DNA of 6,364 nucleotides from Deltaproteobacteria bacterium (GCA_016218905.1 JACRCS010000411.1:1-6364), one strand, 5' to 3'; positions 1-6,164 are shown, counted from the stretch's first letter. A program made the numbers and translations. Notes: a model not told the origin generated them from the letters alone.

Positions 1-99
1 AACTGGTCCGGCTGGGAGCACTTTCAGCGCTACGTCTGGAGCATCGTGGTGTCGCACAACTTGTTCACCATGGCGAGAATTCGGCTCGCCCAGCAGTAA
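1..99 (+). CDS. Probable transposase, C-terminal fragment (cut by window edge)
   Basis: Frame 1 is open from the first base to a TAA at 97-99 and encodes 32 residues. The segment WEHFQRYVWSIVVSHNL followed by a short basic-hydrophobic tail resembles the extreme C-terminus of DDE transposases of the ISNCY/IS1380 sort, where an aromatic 'QRYV...HNL' helix follows the catalytic glutamate. The catalytic residues would lie to the left of the window and cannot be checked. No start codon is visible, so the gene may be an intact IS or a remnant. Family assignment rests on one short motif and is tentative. Confidence 0.45.
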   Translation, partial: NWSGWEHFQRYVWSIVVSHNLFTMARIRLAQQ

Positions 100-271
100 C
101 GGTATCTGGTTCAAACGGGGCCCGGAGGAGTCCTGCGCCTTCACGCCAAAGCTGGCTACCAAGTTGCCACGGTGGCTAATAAGCAGTCGGACTTGGTGGC
201 CGGGTCTGAAGCAGCACGGAGGGGCGGCGATCATTCTCGCGCTCTCCCCGGGACCCCTTTAGCCCAAAAGC

Positions 272-383
272 GGCTTTTCCGGACGGACACTAGCTATTAG
301 CCATTAGGAGAACGGAGCAATTCCGAGCGCATTCATCTAAGAGCTAACAGCTAATTGCTAATGGCGCTCGTCCGGAAAGGGCC
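272..383. repeat. Small element with imperfect terminal inverted repeats (MITE-like)
   Basis: The left end (272-306) starts GGCTTTTCCGGACG and ends ATTAGCCATTAG. The right end (351-383) reads the same in reverse complement: CTAATTGCTAAT (11 of 12 to the complement of the left inner block), then GCTCGTCCGGAAAG. The two ends enclose about 44 bp of AT-richer sequence with no reading frame. A further direct copy of the outer 25 bp of the left end (272-296) lies at 380-404, matching at 22 of 25 positions. This is what a short non-autonomous element or a folded intergenic repeat looks like. I cannot name a family. Confidence 0.4.
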
Positions 384-396
384 TTTCCGGACGAGC
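366..396 (-). terminator. Perfect 15-bp hairpin just downstream of the carboxylase stop
   Basis: Arms GCTCGTCCGGAAAGG (366-380) and its exact complement (382-396) flank a single central G at 381. In practice a few central bases would form the loop. The hairpin begins 5 bp past the stop codon of the minus-strand carboxylase gene. That position suits a transcript end, but no clear run of U follows on the minus strand, so it may instead be a Rho-dependent end, a 3' stabilising structure, or simply part of the neighbouring repeat. Confidence 0.45.
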
Positions 397-401
397 ACTA
401 G

Positions 402-1955
402 CTAGAGCGGCATGTTGCCGTGTTTGCGGGCCGGGCTCACCTCGCGCTTGTGTTTCAGCGCCCGAAGCGCCTGGATCACGCGAAGGCGCGTGTCCTCGGG
501 CAGGATCACCTCGTCGATGTACCCCAGCTCCGCGGCCTGGTAGGGGTTGGAGAACTTCTCGGCGTAGTCGTTGATCCTCTCTTGCCTGGCCGCGGCAGGG
601 TCGGGCGCCTGCTGGATCTCCTTCTGGAACACCACGTCGACCGCACCCTGAGCTCCCATGACGGCGATCTCGGCCGTCGGGTAGGACAGGTTCACGTCCC
701 CGCGGAGATGCCTCGAGCTCATGACGATGTACGCGCCCCCGTAGGCCTTGCGCAGAATCACCGTGATCTTCGGGACGGTGCACTCGGAGTAGGCATAGAT
801 CAGCTTCGCCCCGTGCTTGATGATTCCGCGGTACTCCTGATCGGTGCCGGGGAGGTATCCCGGCACGTCCACGAGCGTGACGATGGGGATGTTGAAGGCG
901 TCGCAGAAGCGGACGAACCGCGCGCTCTTCATCGACGCGTCGCAGTCGAGGCAGCCAGCGAGGTGATTGGGCTGATTGGCGACGATCCCGACGACCGCCC
1001 CTCCCATGCGCGCGAACCCGACGACGACGTTGGGGGCGTAACGCTCGTGGACCTCCAGGAAGTCGCCGCCGTCCACCATGGCCTCCACGATCGTCTTCAC
1101 GTCGTAGCCCTTGTTCGGGTTGGCGGGGACGGCGCCTGCGATCTCGAAGAGCTTGCGGTCCACCGGGTCCTCGGACTCCTCGAAGGGGGCGTCCTCCAGG
1201 TTGTTCGACGGCAGGAAGGAGAGCAGCCGCTGGACCCGCCGGAGGCAGTCCTGATCATCCTCGGCCACGAAGTGCGCCACGCCCGATCTCCCGTTGTGGG
1301 TGAGCGCGCCGCCCAGGTCCTCCATGGTCACCTCTTCGTTGGTAACGGACTTGATCACCTTGGGTCCGGTGATGAACATGTGGCTCGTGCCGTCCACCAT
1401 GAACGTGAAGTCGGTCAGCGCCGGGCTGTAGACCGCGCCGCCCGCGCAGGGCCCCATGATGACCGAGAGCTGGGGGATCACGCCGGAGGCGGTCACGTTT
1501 CGGTGGAAGATGTTCCCGTAGCCCGCGAGGCTCTGGACTCCCTCCTGGATCCGCGCGCCGCCGGAGTCGTTGAGCCCCACGACGGGCGAGCCCGTCTTCA
1601 GGGCCATGTCCATGATCTTGCAGATCTTGTTCGACATTGTGAGGGAGAGGCTCCCACCGAACACCGTGAAGTCCTGTGCGTAGGCGTAGACGTATCTGCC
1701 GCCGACCGTCCCGTAGCCGGTCACGACGCCGTCGCCGAGGAACTTCGTCTCCTGCATCCCGAAGTCGGTGCACCGGTGCGTCACGAACTTATCCGTCTCC
1801 ACGAACGTCCCGGGGTCGAAGAGCAGCTCGAGCCGTTCCCGGGCCGTGAGCTTCCCCTGCCGCCGGATCTTCTCCATCCGCTCGACCCCGCCCCCCTCCT
1901 CAGCCGCTCGGTTCTTCCGCTCCAGCAGATCGCGCTTCTCTTCCAGGCTCGCCAT
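402..1955 (-). CDS. Acyl-CoA carboxylase carboxyltransferase (beta) subunit, PccB/MmdA family
   Basis: This 517-residue cytosolic protein is a full-length carboxyltransferase that moves CO2 between carboxybiotin and an acyl-CoA, most likely propionyl-CoA/methylmalonyl-CoA. It has two crotonase-like halves. The first carries SGGARIQEG (131-139) and [12 protein letters not shown] (168-179), the glycine-rich oxyanion-hole loops. The second carries [13 protein letters not shown] (362-374), [14 protein letters not shown] (401-414) and [11 protein letters not shown] (433-443). The C-terminal KHGNMPL is the usual ending of PccB and MmdA. The ATG at 1955 is preceded by GAGAGG about 5 nt upstream, and the N-terminus aligns with the family start. 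No biotin carboxylase, biotin carrier or decarboxylase membrane subunit is in the window, so ATP-dependent carboxylase and Na+-pumping decarboxylase roles cannot be separated. A sigma-54 promoter candidate lies about 95 bp upstream and a hairpin follows directly, suggesting a monocistronic transcript. Confidence 0.95.
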   Translation of the reverse strand: MASLEEKRDLLERKNRAAEEGGGVERMEKIRRQGKLTARERLELLFDPGTFVETDKFVTHRCTDFGMQETKFLGDGVVTGYGTVGGRYVYAYAQDFTVFGGSLSLTMSNKICKIMDMALKTGSPVVGLNDSGGARIQEGVQSLAGYGNIFHRNVTASGVIPQLSVIMGPCAGGAVYSPALTDFTFMVDGTSHMFITGPKVIKSVTNEEVTMEDLGGALTHNGRSGVAHFVAEDDQDCLRRVQRLLSFLPSNNLEDAPFEESEDPVDRKLFEIAGAVPANPNKGYDVKTIVEAMVDGGDFLEVHERYAPNVVVGFARMGGAVVGIVANQPNHLAGCLDCDASMKSARFVRFCDAFNIPIVTLVDVPGYLPGTDQEYRGIIKHGAKLIYAYSECTVPKITVILRKAYGGAYIVMSSRHLRGDVNLSYPTAEIAVMGAQGAVDVVFQKEIQQAPDPAAARQERINDYAEKFSNPYQAAELGYIDEVILPEDTRLRVIQALRALKHKREVSPARKHGNMPL

Positions 1956-2047
1956 CTTTTCCTCTCCCGTTCGCCCTCCGGGCCGCGGGTGCGCCTACAG
2001 CCGTGCGCCTCACCTGTGTGCCCGGTTCGTGCCGTCGTCGCGAGGAG

Positions 2048-2063
2048 AGCAAGGCGCGTACCA
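2048..2063 (-). promoter_or_regulatory. Sigma-54 (-24/-12) promoter candidate for the carboxylase gene
   Basis: The minus strand reads TGGTACG-CGCC-TTGCT, which matches the RpoN consensus TGGCACG-N4-TTGCW at 11 of 12 positions. The invariant GG (2062-2061) and GC (2050-2049) have the required 12-bp offset. A start of transcription about 12 nt past the GC would give a leader of roughly 80 nt before the ATG at 1955. The neighbouring regulator gene encodes a sigma-54 activator with an intact GAFTGA loop, which supports the call. Confidence 0.7.
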
Positions 2064-2183
2064 CGAGGCCTGGCCGGACAAAAACGCAGTACCTGCGAGA
2101 GGTTTTCTCCGAGGAAAGGCCTGCCCGCCGCTCTGCGGGTCGGGGTGGGTTGTCGCGCCGGGAGACGAGCCGGGTGTCCAGGG

Positions 2184-2203
2184 CACAATGCGACACTCTT
2201 GTG
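2184..2203. promoter_or_regulatory. Candidate activator binding site (UAS) for the carboxylase promoter
   Basis: Plus strand CACAA-TGCGACA-CTC-TTGTG is an inverted repeat CACAA-N10-TTGTG; one more pair, G2183/C2204, extends it. It lies 139 bp upstream of the -12 GC of the carboxylase promoter (2189 to 2050), within the normal range for enhancer sites of sigma-54 activators. The same pattern recurs upstream of the second sigma-54 promoter (2738-2757) at nearly the same distance. Binding by the adjacent AcoR-type regulator is inferred. Confidence 0.5.
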
Positions 2204-2318
2204 CAGGAAGGTACTACGCCGGTTCAGTGGAGGTTTGGAGGGGGTTCAGGGCCGCGGACCGCGCGGACGTAGAGTGGAGCCATGGAGAGACGCGTAGGTT
2301 TCCGTGGCCGTGGGTCGG

Positions 2319-2570
2319 TCAGGCGAGCCTCCGAGGCGCCCAGTCCGCGGCGGAGAACGCCAGGAGCGCACCGTAAGCGGCGACGAGGAAGCGCCGGGCC
2401 TGAGAGCGGCCCGACGTGTTCGCGCACTCCGGGCAGAGGCCCGTTCGGGCAATGGGTGCTGGCAGAAGCGGGCAGTCATGGGTCGTGCAGAGCCGACACG
2501 ACTTCCTGCCGGCGTCGGCGCACCCGTAAAGGTCGTTGCACCTCCTGCAGTAGAGAAGCGCCGTCTTCAT
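2319..2570 (-). CDS. Small cysteine-rich (zinc-ribbon-like) protein, function unknown
   Basis: This 83-residue protein has eight cysteines in its first 49 residues: C8 and C11 (CRRC), C17, C25 and C28 (CRLC), C33, and C46 and C49 (CPEC), plus H31. The spacing suggests two metal-binding knuckles, probably zinc. The GLCPEC end resembles the 'SHGxCPEC' tail found after CxxC motifs in some signalling proteins. Residues 62-75 are hydrophobic but too short for a confident membrane span. The start was chosen at 2570 because AAGGAG (2577-2582) sits 6 nt upstream. A longer frame opens at 2678, but its extra 36 residues lack a comparable site and would overlap the sigma-54 promoter at 2605-2620. It is transcribed toward the carboxylase gene but has its own promoter. 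I recognise no named family. DNA binding, RNA binding or metal sensing are all possible. Confidence 0.7.
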   Translation of the reverse strand: MKTALLYCRRCNDLYGCADAGRKSCRLCTTHDCPLLPAPIARTGLCPECANTSGRSQARRFLVAAYGALLAFSAADWAPRRLA

Positions 2571-2576
2571 GTTCGT

Positions 2577-2582
2577 CTCCTT
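2577..2582 (-). promoter_or_regulatory. Strong ribosome binding site deciding the small protein's start
   Basis: The minus strand reads GGAAGGAG followed by ACGAAC and ATG, a near-perfect Shine-Dalgarno with a 6-nt spacer. It fixes the start of the cysteine-rich protein at 2570 rather than 2678. Confidence 0.75.
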
Positions 2583-2604
2583 CCGCAGTCTTTGGGACGC
2601 GCCC

Positions 2605-2620
2605 AGCAAAGAGCCTGCCC
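2605..2620 (-). promoter_or_regulatory. Sigma-54 (-24/-12) promoter candidate for the Cys-rich small protein
   Basis: The minus strand reads GGGCAGG-CTCT-TTGCT, 10 of 12 positions of the RpoN consensus. The essential GG (2619-2618) and GC (2607-2606) have the correct 12-bp offset. The GC is 36 nt before the ATG at 2570, so the predicted leader is about 24 nt, just enough for the strong Shine-Dalgarno. A shared operator-like motif lies 136 bp further upstream. Confidence 0.55.
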
Positions 2621-2737
2621 ACGCCCTTTTGAAGAGCACGTCCCGTGCCAACCTCTGCCGGCTCGCGAAGGCGAGCACCGTCGGCCAGGGCCGCCGCTTT
2701 TGCCGACTCGCCCCCCGCCGCTCGGCGCGCCACGTCT

Positions 2738-2757
2738 CACTCTGCGACAGCTTTGTG
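2738..2757. promoter_or_regulatory. Second copy of the candidate activator binding site
   Basis: Plus strand CAC-TC-TGCGACA-GCT-TTGTG matches the site at 2184-2203 at 15 of 20 positions, including an unbroken TGCGACA and TTGTG. It lies 136 bp upstream of the -12 GC of the small protein's sigma-54 promoter (2743 to 2607), against 139 bp for the other copy, in the same orientation. The outer dyad is weaker here (CAC/GTG only). Because it sits in a divergent region it could also act on the activator gene. Confidence 0.45.
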
Positions 2758-3133
2758 ACCGCGTGAACGGTTCCGGCTCAGGCGCGGGCGCCGCCGGCCG
2801 CGCCGGACGTCCCTCCGGCTCCCGAGCGGCTCCTCGTTTGAAAGCCGAGGCGTCGAGCCGGGGCCCCGGTGGGGTTCTGGAGGCAAATCACGCCGGCTCG
2901 TGGACCTTGAGCCCGATTCTTGCATGTAGAACGGCGTTCCTGTTGCGGAGCCCGGTCCCGGTCCAAGACCGCAGGGTGAGGCTCAGTGTGAGGGGTACCG
3001 GCGGCAGGAGATCGGCCGGAGAACACCCTGGAGCCGCAGGGCAGAAGAGAGGAACTTCCGTTTGTATGGGCACAGGAGACCATGCCGCACCCGCCCGGGG
3101 GGCAGGAATGCCTTCGGAGGAACACCTTGGATA

Positions 3134-3162
3134 TAGCCAACATAGATTCGGAAACGTATACT
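3134..3162 (+). promoter_or_regulatory. Possible sigma-70 promoter of the activator gene
   Basis: TAGCCA (3134-3139, 4 of 6 to TTGACA) and TATACT (3157-3162, 5 of 6 to TATAAT) are separated by 17 bp, inside the only AT-rich block near the gene. Transcription from about 3169 would give a 70-nt leader to the ATG at 3241. It would also place the promoter inside the longer reading frame that opens at 3082, which argues against that earlier start. Confidence 0.4.
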
Positions 3163-3240
3163 AACGATGTTTTGGATGACCCGTCCTCGTCCATGAAGAA
3201 GCGGCGCGTCGAGGATCTCGCTGATCCGAGAGAGGGCCTC

Positions 3241-5202
3241 ATGGTGCTGTCTCCGACGAGCAACCTCTACATCGATCACCCCAAGGACCGGGCCCGAACG
3301 GATGACCTGTGGGAGCGGTTCCACTGCGCGCTCGACTCCGCCAGCCCCGACGCCGCCGACGCCTACGCGGCGATGCTCCTGTCCGAGTGGCGGCGGTGCC
3401 AGAGCATGGGGGTGGATCCGGCCCTGCAGCACGCACCGGTGGTGTCGGGTGGCGACTTCGAGCGGCTGCTCCAGGCGCGCAAGGTGCTGCTCGACAGCGC
3501 GGCACCCATCCTGGACAAGGTCGAAACGCTCTTCGCGGGCGTACCCGGGATCCTGATCCTCGGCGACGAGGAGGGCACGATCCTTCGGGTGGCGGGAGAT
3601 CCCCGCGTGAGGCTCCGGGCCGCGAACAAGGCGAACCTCGTCGAAGGGGGCCGGTGGAACGAGGCGGTCGTCGGGACGAACGGCATCGGGACTCCCCTGA
3701 CGAAGAAGTACCCGGTCCACGTCTACTCCTCCGAGCACTTCTGCGAGCACCTGCACATCTGGACCTGCGCAGGCGCGCCGATCCTCGATCCGCTCACGAA
3801 AGAACCCCTCGGCGTCATCGACTTCACGACCTACGAGCGGGACTTTCGGGAGAACGCCGTCGCCCTCGCCTACTCCCTCGCCGTGAACGTCGCCTCGGAA
3901 CTGAGGCTGAAGAGGGAGCTGGAGCGGGTCCAACTGATCCACCAGTACGCCCTCAGCGCCTCTCGGTTCCCCTCGGACGAGGTGGTCGTGCTCGACCGCA
4001 ACGGCAGGGTCGTGCGCGGGAACGCGGAGGAGCCCCAGGGGGACCCGCGCGGCGCGCCCCGACCGGCACCCTCGGCCGACGGGGCGAAGGAGGTCCGCGA
4101 GATCTGCCTGCCCGGGACCGACGCCCCGATCGGCACCCTCATCGTCAGGCCAAGGGAGCGGCCCGCGTCGCACTTCGTTCAGAGCCAGCCGGACGACCGC
4201 CGGGTCCTCGCCTTCGGAGGCTTCCTTACGCGCGACCCGCACACGAAGCAGTTGATGGAGCGGATCGGCAAGATCTCGCGATCCGACCTCGGGGTCCTCC
4301 TGGTGGGCGAGACGGGAACCGGTAAGGAAGTGATCGCCAACTACATCCATGGGGAGAGCAAGCGGCGGGCCGGCCCGTATATCGCGGTGAATTGCGGTGC
4401 CATCAACAAGGAACTGTTCGAGAGCACCTTCTTCGGGTACGACCGCGGCGCCTTCACCGGGGCCGACTCCCGCGGGAGAAAAGGGCTCTTCGACTCCGCC
4501 AACGGCGGGACCCTCTTCCTCGACGAGATCGGGGAGATGCCGCTGGACATCCAGGCAGGCCTCCTCCGGGTGCTGGAGACGAGGACCTTTCGAAGGGTCG
4601 GGTCCGACCGCGAGCTCTCGACCGACTGCAGGATCATCGCGGCCACGAACCGCCCTCTGGGGGACCTCGTGGCCCAGGGCACCTTCCGCTCGGACCTCTA
4701 CTACCGTCTGAGCGTCGTGAAGCTCGACGTGCCGCCGCTGCGGGAACGCGCGGACGACATTCCGGTCCTGGTGGAACATCTCCTCGAGGCGGCGTGCGCC
4801 AAGTACGCGTTCGCTCCGAAAAGCGTGAGCGAGGAGGCGATGACGGCCCTGCTGGCCTACCGTTGGCCGGGCAACGTCAGGGAGCTCCGGAACGTGGTGG
4901 AGTCCGCATGCGTGTCCTCCGAGGATCTCATCGAGTTGGAGGACCTCCCGCCGGAGATCGCCACGGGCCGAGCGGGCCAGCCCGGCGCCCACGAAGCTGT
5001 CGGCCAGCAGGCGGACGAGACGGACTACAGCCTGCGCAGCCATGAGGCGAAGCTGATCCTGGAGGCCCTCAAGAAGTACAAGAAGGTCAGTCTCGTCGCG
5101 GAGGCGCTGGGCCTTTCGAGGGCCACCCTCTATCGGAGATTCGAGGCCTTGGGCATCGACCATCACCACGAGGCAAGCAGCGTCAGAACCAGGGATCACT
5201 GA
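3241..5202 (+). CDS. AcoR-type sigma-54-dependent transcriptional activator (GAF, AAA+, Fis HTH)
   Basis: This 653-residue cytosolic regulator belongs to the AcoR-like branch of enhancer-binding proteins. An N-terminal helical segment with SEWRRC (48-53) leads into a GAF-type sensor (about 85-235; WTCAGAPILDP begins at W174). A PAS-like stub follows, with VVVLDRNGRVVRGN. The AAA+ domain is complete: Walker A GETGTGKE (356-363), the sigma-54 contact loop GAFTGA (403-408), Walker B LFLDE (425-429), then FRSDLYYRL and WPGNVRELRN. A Fis-type helix-turn-helix occupies about 600-640. All the residues needed to activate RpoN are visible. The ATG at 3241 was chosen because AGAGG lies 5 nt upstream and the paralogue downstream starts at the same alignment point. 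A frame open from 3082 (706 aa, AGGAG at 3074-3078) adds 53 residues with atypical AT-rich codons. The ligand is unknown; acetoin-like or other small metabolites are typical of the family. Likely targets are the two sigma-54 promoters to its left. Confidence 0.93.
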   Translation: MVLSPTSNLYIDHPKDRARTDDLWERFHCALDSASPDAADAYAAMLLSEWRRCQSMGVDPALQHAPVVSGGDFERLLQARKVLLDSAAPILDKVETLFAGVPGILILGDEEGTILRVAGDPRVRLRAANKANLVEGGRWNEAVVGTNGIGTPLTKKYPVHVYSSEHFCEHLHIWTCAGAPILDPLTKEPLGVIDFTTYERDFRENAVALAYSLAVNVASELRLKRELERVQLIHQYALSASRFPSDEVVVLDRNGRVVRGNAEEPQGDPRGAPRPAPSADGAKEVREICLPGTDAPIGTLIVRPRERPASHFVQSQPDDRRVLAFGGFLTRDPHTKQLMERIGKISRSDLGVLLVGETGTGKEVIANYIHGESKRRAGPYIAVNCGAINKELFESTFFGYDRGAFTGADSRGRKGLFDSANGGTLFLDEIGEMPLDIQAGLLRVLETRTFRRVGSDRELSTDCRIIAATNRPLGDLVAQGTFRSDLYYRLSVVKLDVPPLRERADDIPVLVEHLLEAACAKYAFAPKSVSEEAMTALLAYRWPGNVRELRNVVESACVSSEDLIELEDLPPEIATGRAGQPGAHEAVGQQADETDYSLRSHEAKLILEALKKYKKVSLVAEALGLSRATLYRRFEALGIDHHHEASSVRTRDH

Positions 5203-5240
5203 CGTGGGGCAGCTCCCTCCCAGGCGCCGCGAGCAACCCG

Positions 5241-6143
5241 ATGCAAACCCGACTGAACCCGTACCTGATCTACCCGAAGGACCGTTCCTGCAGCGACCGG
5301 CTATGGGAGAGGTTCAGCCGCAGGGCCGACGGGGACGAGCTCGACTGTCGAAACGATTACGAAGCCGCCCTCATCGAGGAGTGGAGGAGGTGTGCCGAGG
5401 GCGGGATCGACGCTGCAACCCAGAGGATTCCGGTCGTCGCTCCGGATGACTTTCGGCGCCTGCTGGAGGACAGAAAGGTTCTCGTCGAAAGAGCCCGGCC
5501 GCTCCTGGAACAGACCCGGGAGTCCCTCTCGGGCGTGCCGGGCATCGTGATCCTGGCCGACGGGGAAGGCACCATCCTCCACGTCGTCGGCGACCCTGAA
5601 ATGACTTCCACGGCGGCCGAGCAGTCCAACCTGGTGGAAGGCGGCAGGTTCCACGAGTCCCTGGCCGGTACCAACGGGATCGGAACCGCCATCGCGAAGA
5701 GGATGCCCGTCCACATCTCCTTCTCCGAGCACTACCTGGAGGGGGGACACATCTGGGCCTGCGCCGGCGCCCCCATCTTCGATCCCCTGACGCGAGAGGT
5801 CCTCGGCGTAATCGACTTCACGACGATCGACGAGCGCTACGGGGAGACTGCCGTCGCCCTCTCCTGCTCGCTGGCACGCAAGGCGATGGCGGAGCTGCGG
5901 CTCCAGAGGGAGATGGAGCGGCTCGTGCTCACCGGCAGCTTCTTCGAGTACGGCTCCCGCTACCCGTCGGACGACGTCATCGTGATCGACCGGGCCGGCC
6001 GGATCGTCCGGAGCAACTCCCACGCCCACCCGACGCGGGCGGCGAGCTCCAGCGCTGCCCTCCTCTGGCAAGCCTTCCCCGTCTCCATGCCGGCGAGCGA
6101 CGAGCGTATCGGGACTGCCATCGTGGCGAGACGGCAAGGCTGA
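5241..6143 (+). CDS. Stand-alone sensor paralogue of the activator (GAF domain, no AAA+ or HTH)
   Basis: This 300-residue protein aligns from its first residues with the N-terminal half of the preceding activator: YPKDR/LWERF, EEWRRC (46-51), GVPGIVIL (98-105), NLVEGGRF, GTNGIGTA (143-150), HIWACAGAPIFDP (170-182), LGVIDFTT (188-195) and VIVIDRAGRIVRSN (246-259). By eye well over half the residues of the GAF region are identical. It ends with ERIGTAIVARRQG, matching the activator's APIGTLIVRPRER, just before where the AAA+ domain would start. It therefore lacks ATPase, GAFTGA loop and DNA-binding parts and cannot activate sigma-54 by itself. The ATG lies 38 bp after the activator's stop with only a weak GAG upstream, suggesting an operon and perhaps translational coupling. 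The frame is undamaged. It could be a modulator that mixes into the activator's oligomer, a ligand buffer, or a duplication that lost its 3' half. Confidence 0.85.
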   Translation: MQTRLNPYLIYPKDRSCSDRLWERFSRRADGDELDCRNDYEAALIEEWRRCAEGGIDAATQRIPVVAPDDFRRLLEDRKVLVERARPLLEQTRESLSGVPGIVILADGEGTILHVVGDPEMTSTAAEQSNLVEGGRFHESLAGTNGIGTAIAKRMPVHISFSEHYLEGGHIWACAGAPIFDPLTREVLGVIDFTTIDERYGETAVALSCSLARKAMAELRLQREMERLVLTGSFFEYGSRYPSDDVIVIDRAGRIVRSNSHAHPTRAASSSAALLWQAFPVSMPASDERIGTAIVARRQG

Positions 6144-6150
6144 CTCCCCA

Positions 6151-6164
6151 CCGGTAGGGACCGG
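6151..6164 (+). terminator. Weak hairpin after the regulator pair
   Basis: CCGGT-AGGG-ACCGG forms a 5-bp stem with a 4-nt loop, 8 bp after the stop of the sensor paralogue. A short pyrimidine stretch (CCTTTCTC) follows about 8 nt later rather than a clean T-tract. The position is right for an operon end, but the structure is marginal. Confidence 0.3.

Larger units (their letters stand above)
100..401. other. Non-coding region between the transposase end and the carboxylase end
   Basis: I see no credible gene here. Positions 100-270 have no feature I can name, and I could not identify an IS terminal inverted repeat without the other end. Positions 272-404 hold the repeat structures listed separately. 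The stretch 288-362 is notably AT-richer than its surroundings and carries TAGCTA/TTAGC-type words in both orientations. Confidence 0.6.
1956..2318. other. Intergenic region upstream of the carboxylase gene
   Basis: This 363-bp gap separates two minus-strand genes. It holds the carboxylase ribosome binding site (about 1961-1967), a sigma-54 promoter match (2048-2063) and an operator-like dyad (2184-2203). A GC-rich hairpin, CCGCG/CGCGG (2252-2256 and 2262-2266), lies past the stop of the small cysteine protein and could help end that transcript, though no T-tract follows. Reading frames here lack conserved features and I do not call any gene. Confidence 0.6.
2571..3240. other. Divergent intergenic region between the Cys-rich gene and the activator gene
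   Basis: This 670-bp region separates divergent genes and has no convincing coding sequence. From left to right it holds the small gene's ribosome binding site, its sigma-54 promoter (2605-2620), the second operator copy (2738-2757), a GC-rich hairpin GGCGCGG/CCGCGCC (2781-2787 and 2798-2804), and an AT-rich block at 3126-3175 with a possible sigma-70 promoter. The length is generous for promoters alone. The stretch 2805-3070 shows nothing further that I can name. Confidence 0.6.

Noticed and set aside
50..60. TGTCGCACAAC, similar to the operator words TGTCGCA and CACAA
   Set aside because: It lies inside the transposase reading frame, and the two words overlap instead of keeping the 3-bp spacing of the other copies.
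153..167. TGGC-N7-TTGC on the plus strand, with sigma-54 spacing
   Set aside because: It matches only 8 of 12 consensus positions and faces no gene on the plus strand; the next plus-strand gene is thousands of bases away.
420..2297. A 625-codon open frame on the plus strand across the carboxylase gene
   Set aside because: It is the antisense of a clearly conserved gene. Its translation is low-complexity, rich in R, H, V and D, with no domain. Long antisense frames are expected in GC-rich coding DNA.
2932..2947. CGGC-N7-TTGC on the plus strand upstream of the activator gene
   Set aside because: Only 7 of 12 consensus positions match. Autoregulation from the operator at 2738-2757 would be possible, but the match is too weak to list as a promoter.
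2571..3240. tRNA, CRISPR array or riboswitch in the long intergenic region
   Set aside because: No cloverleaf, no regularly spaced repeats and no recognisable aptamer core were seen.
2778..3263. A 161-codon minus-strand frame in the divergent intergenic region
   Set aside because: Composition is low-complexity, no domain is visible, there is no convincing ribosome binding site, and it runs into the start of the activator gene.
2983..5199. A 738-codon open frame on the minus strand across the activator gene
   Set aside because: It is antisense to the well-conserved sigma-54 activator and shows no recognisable motif.
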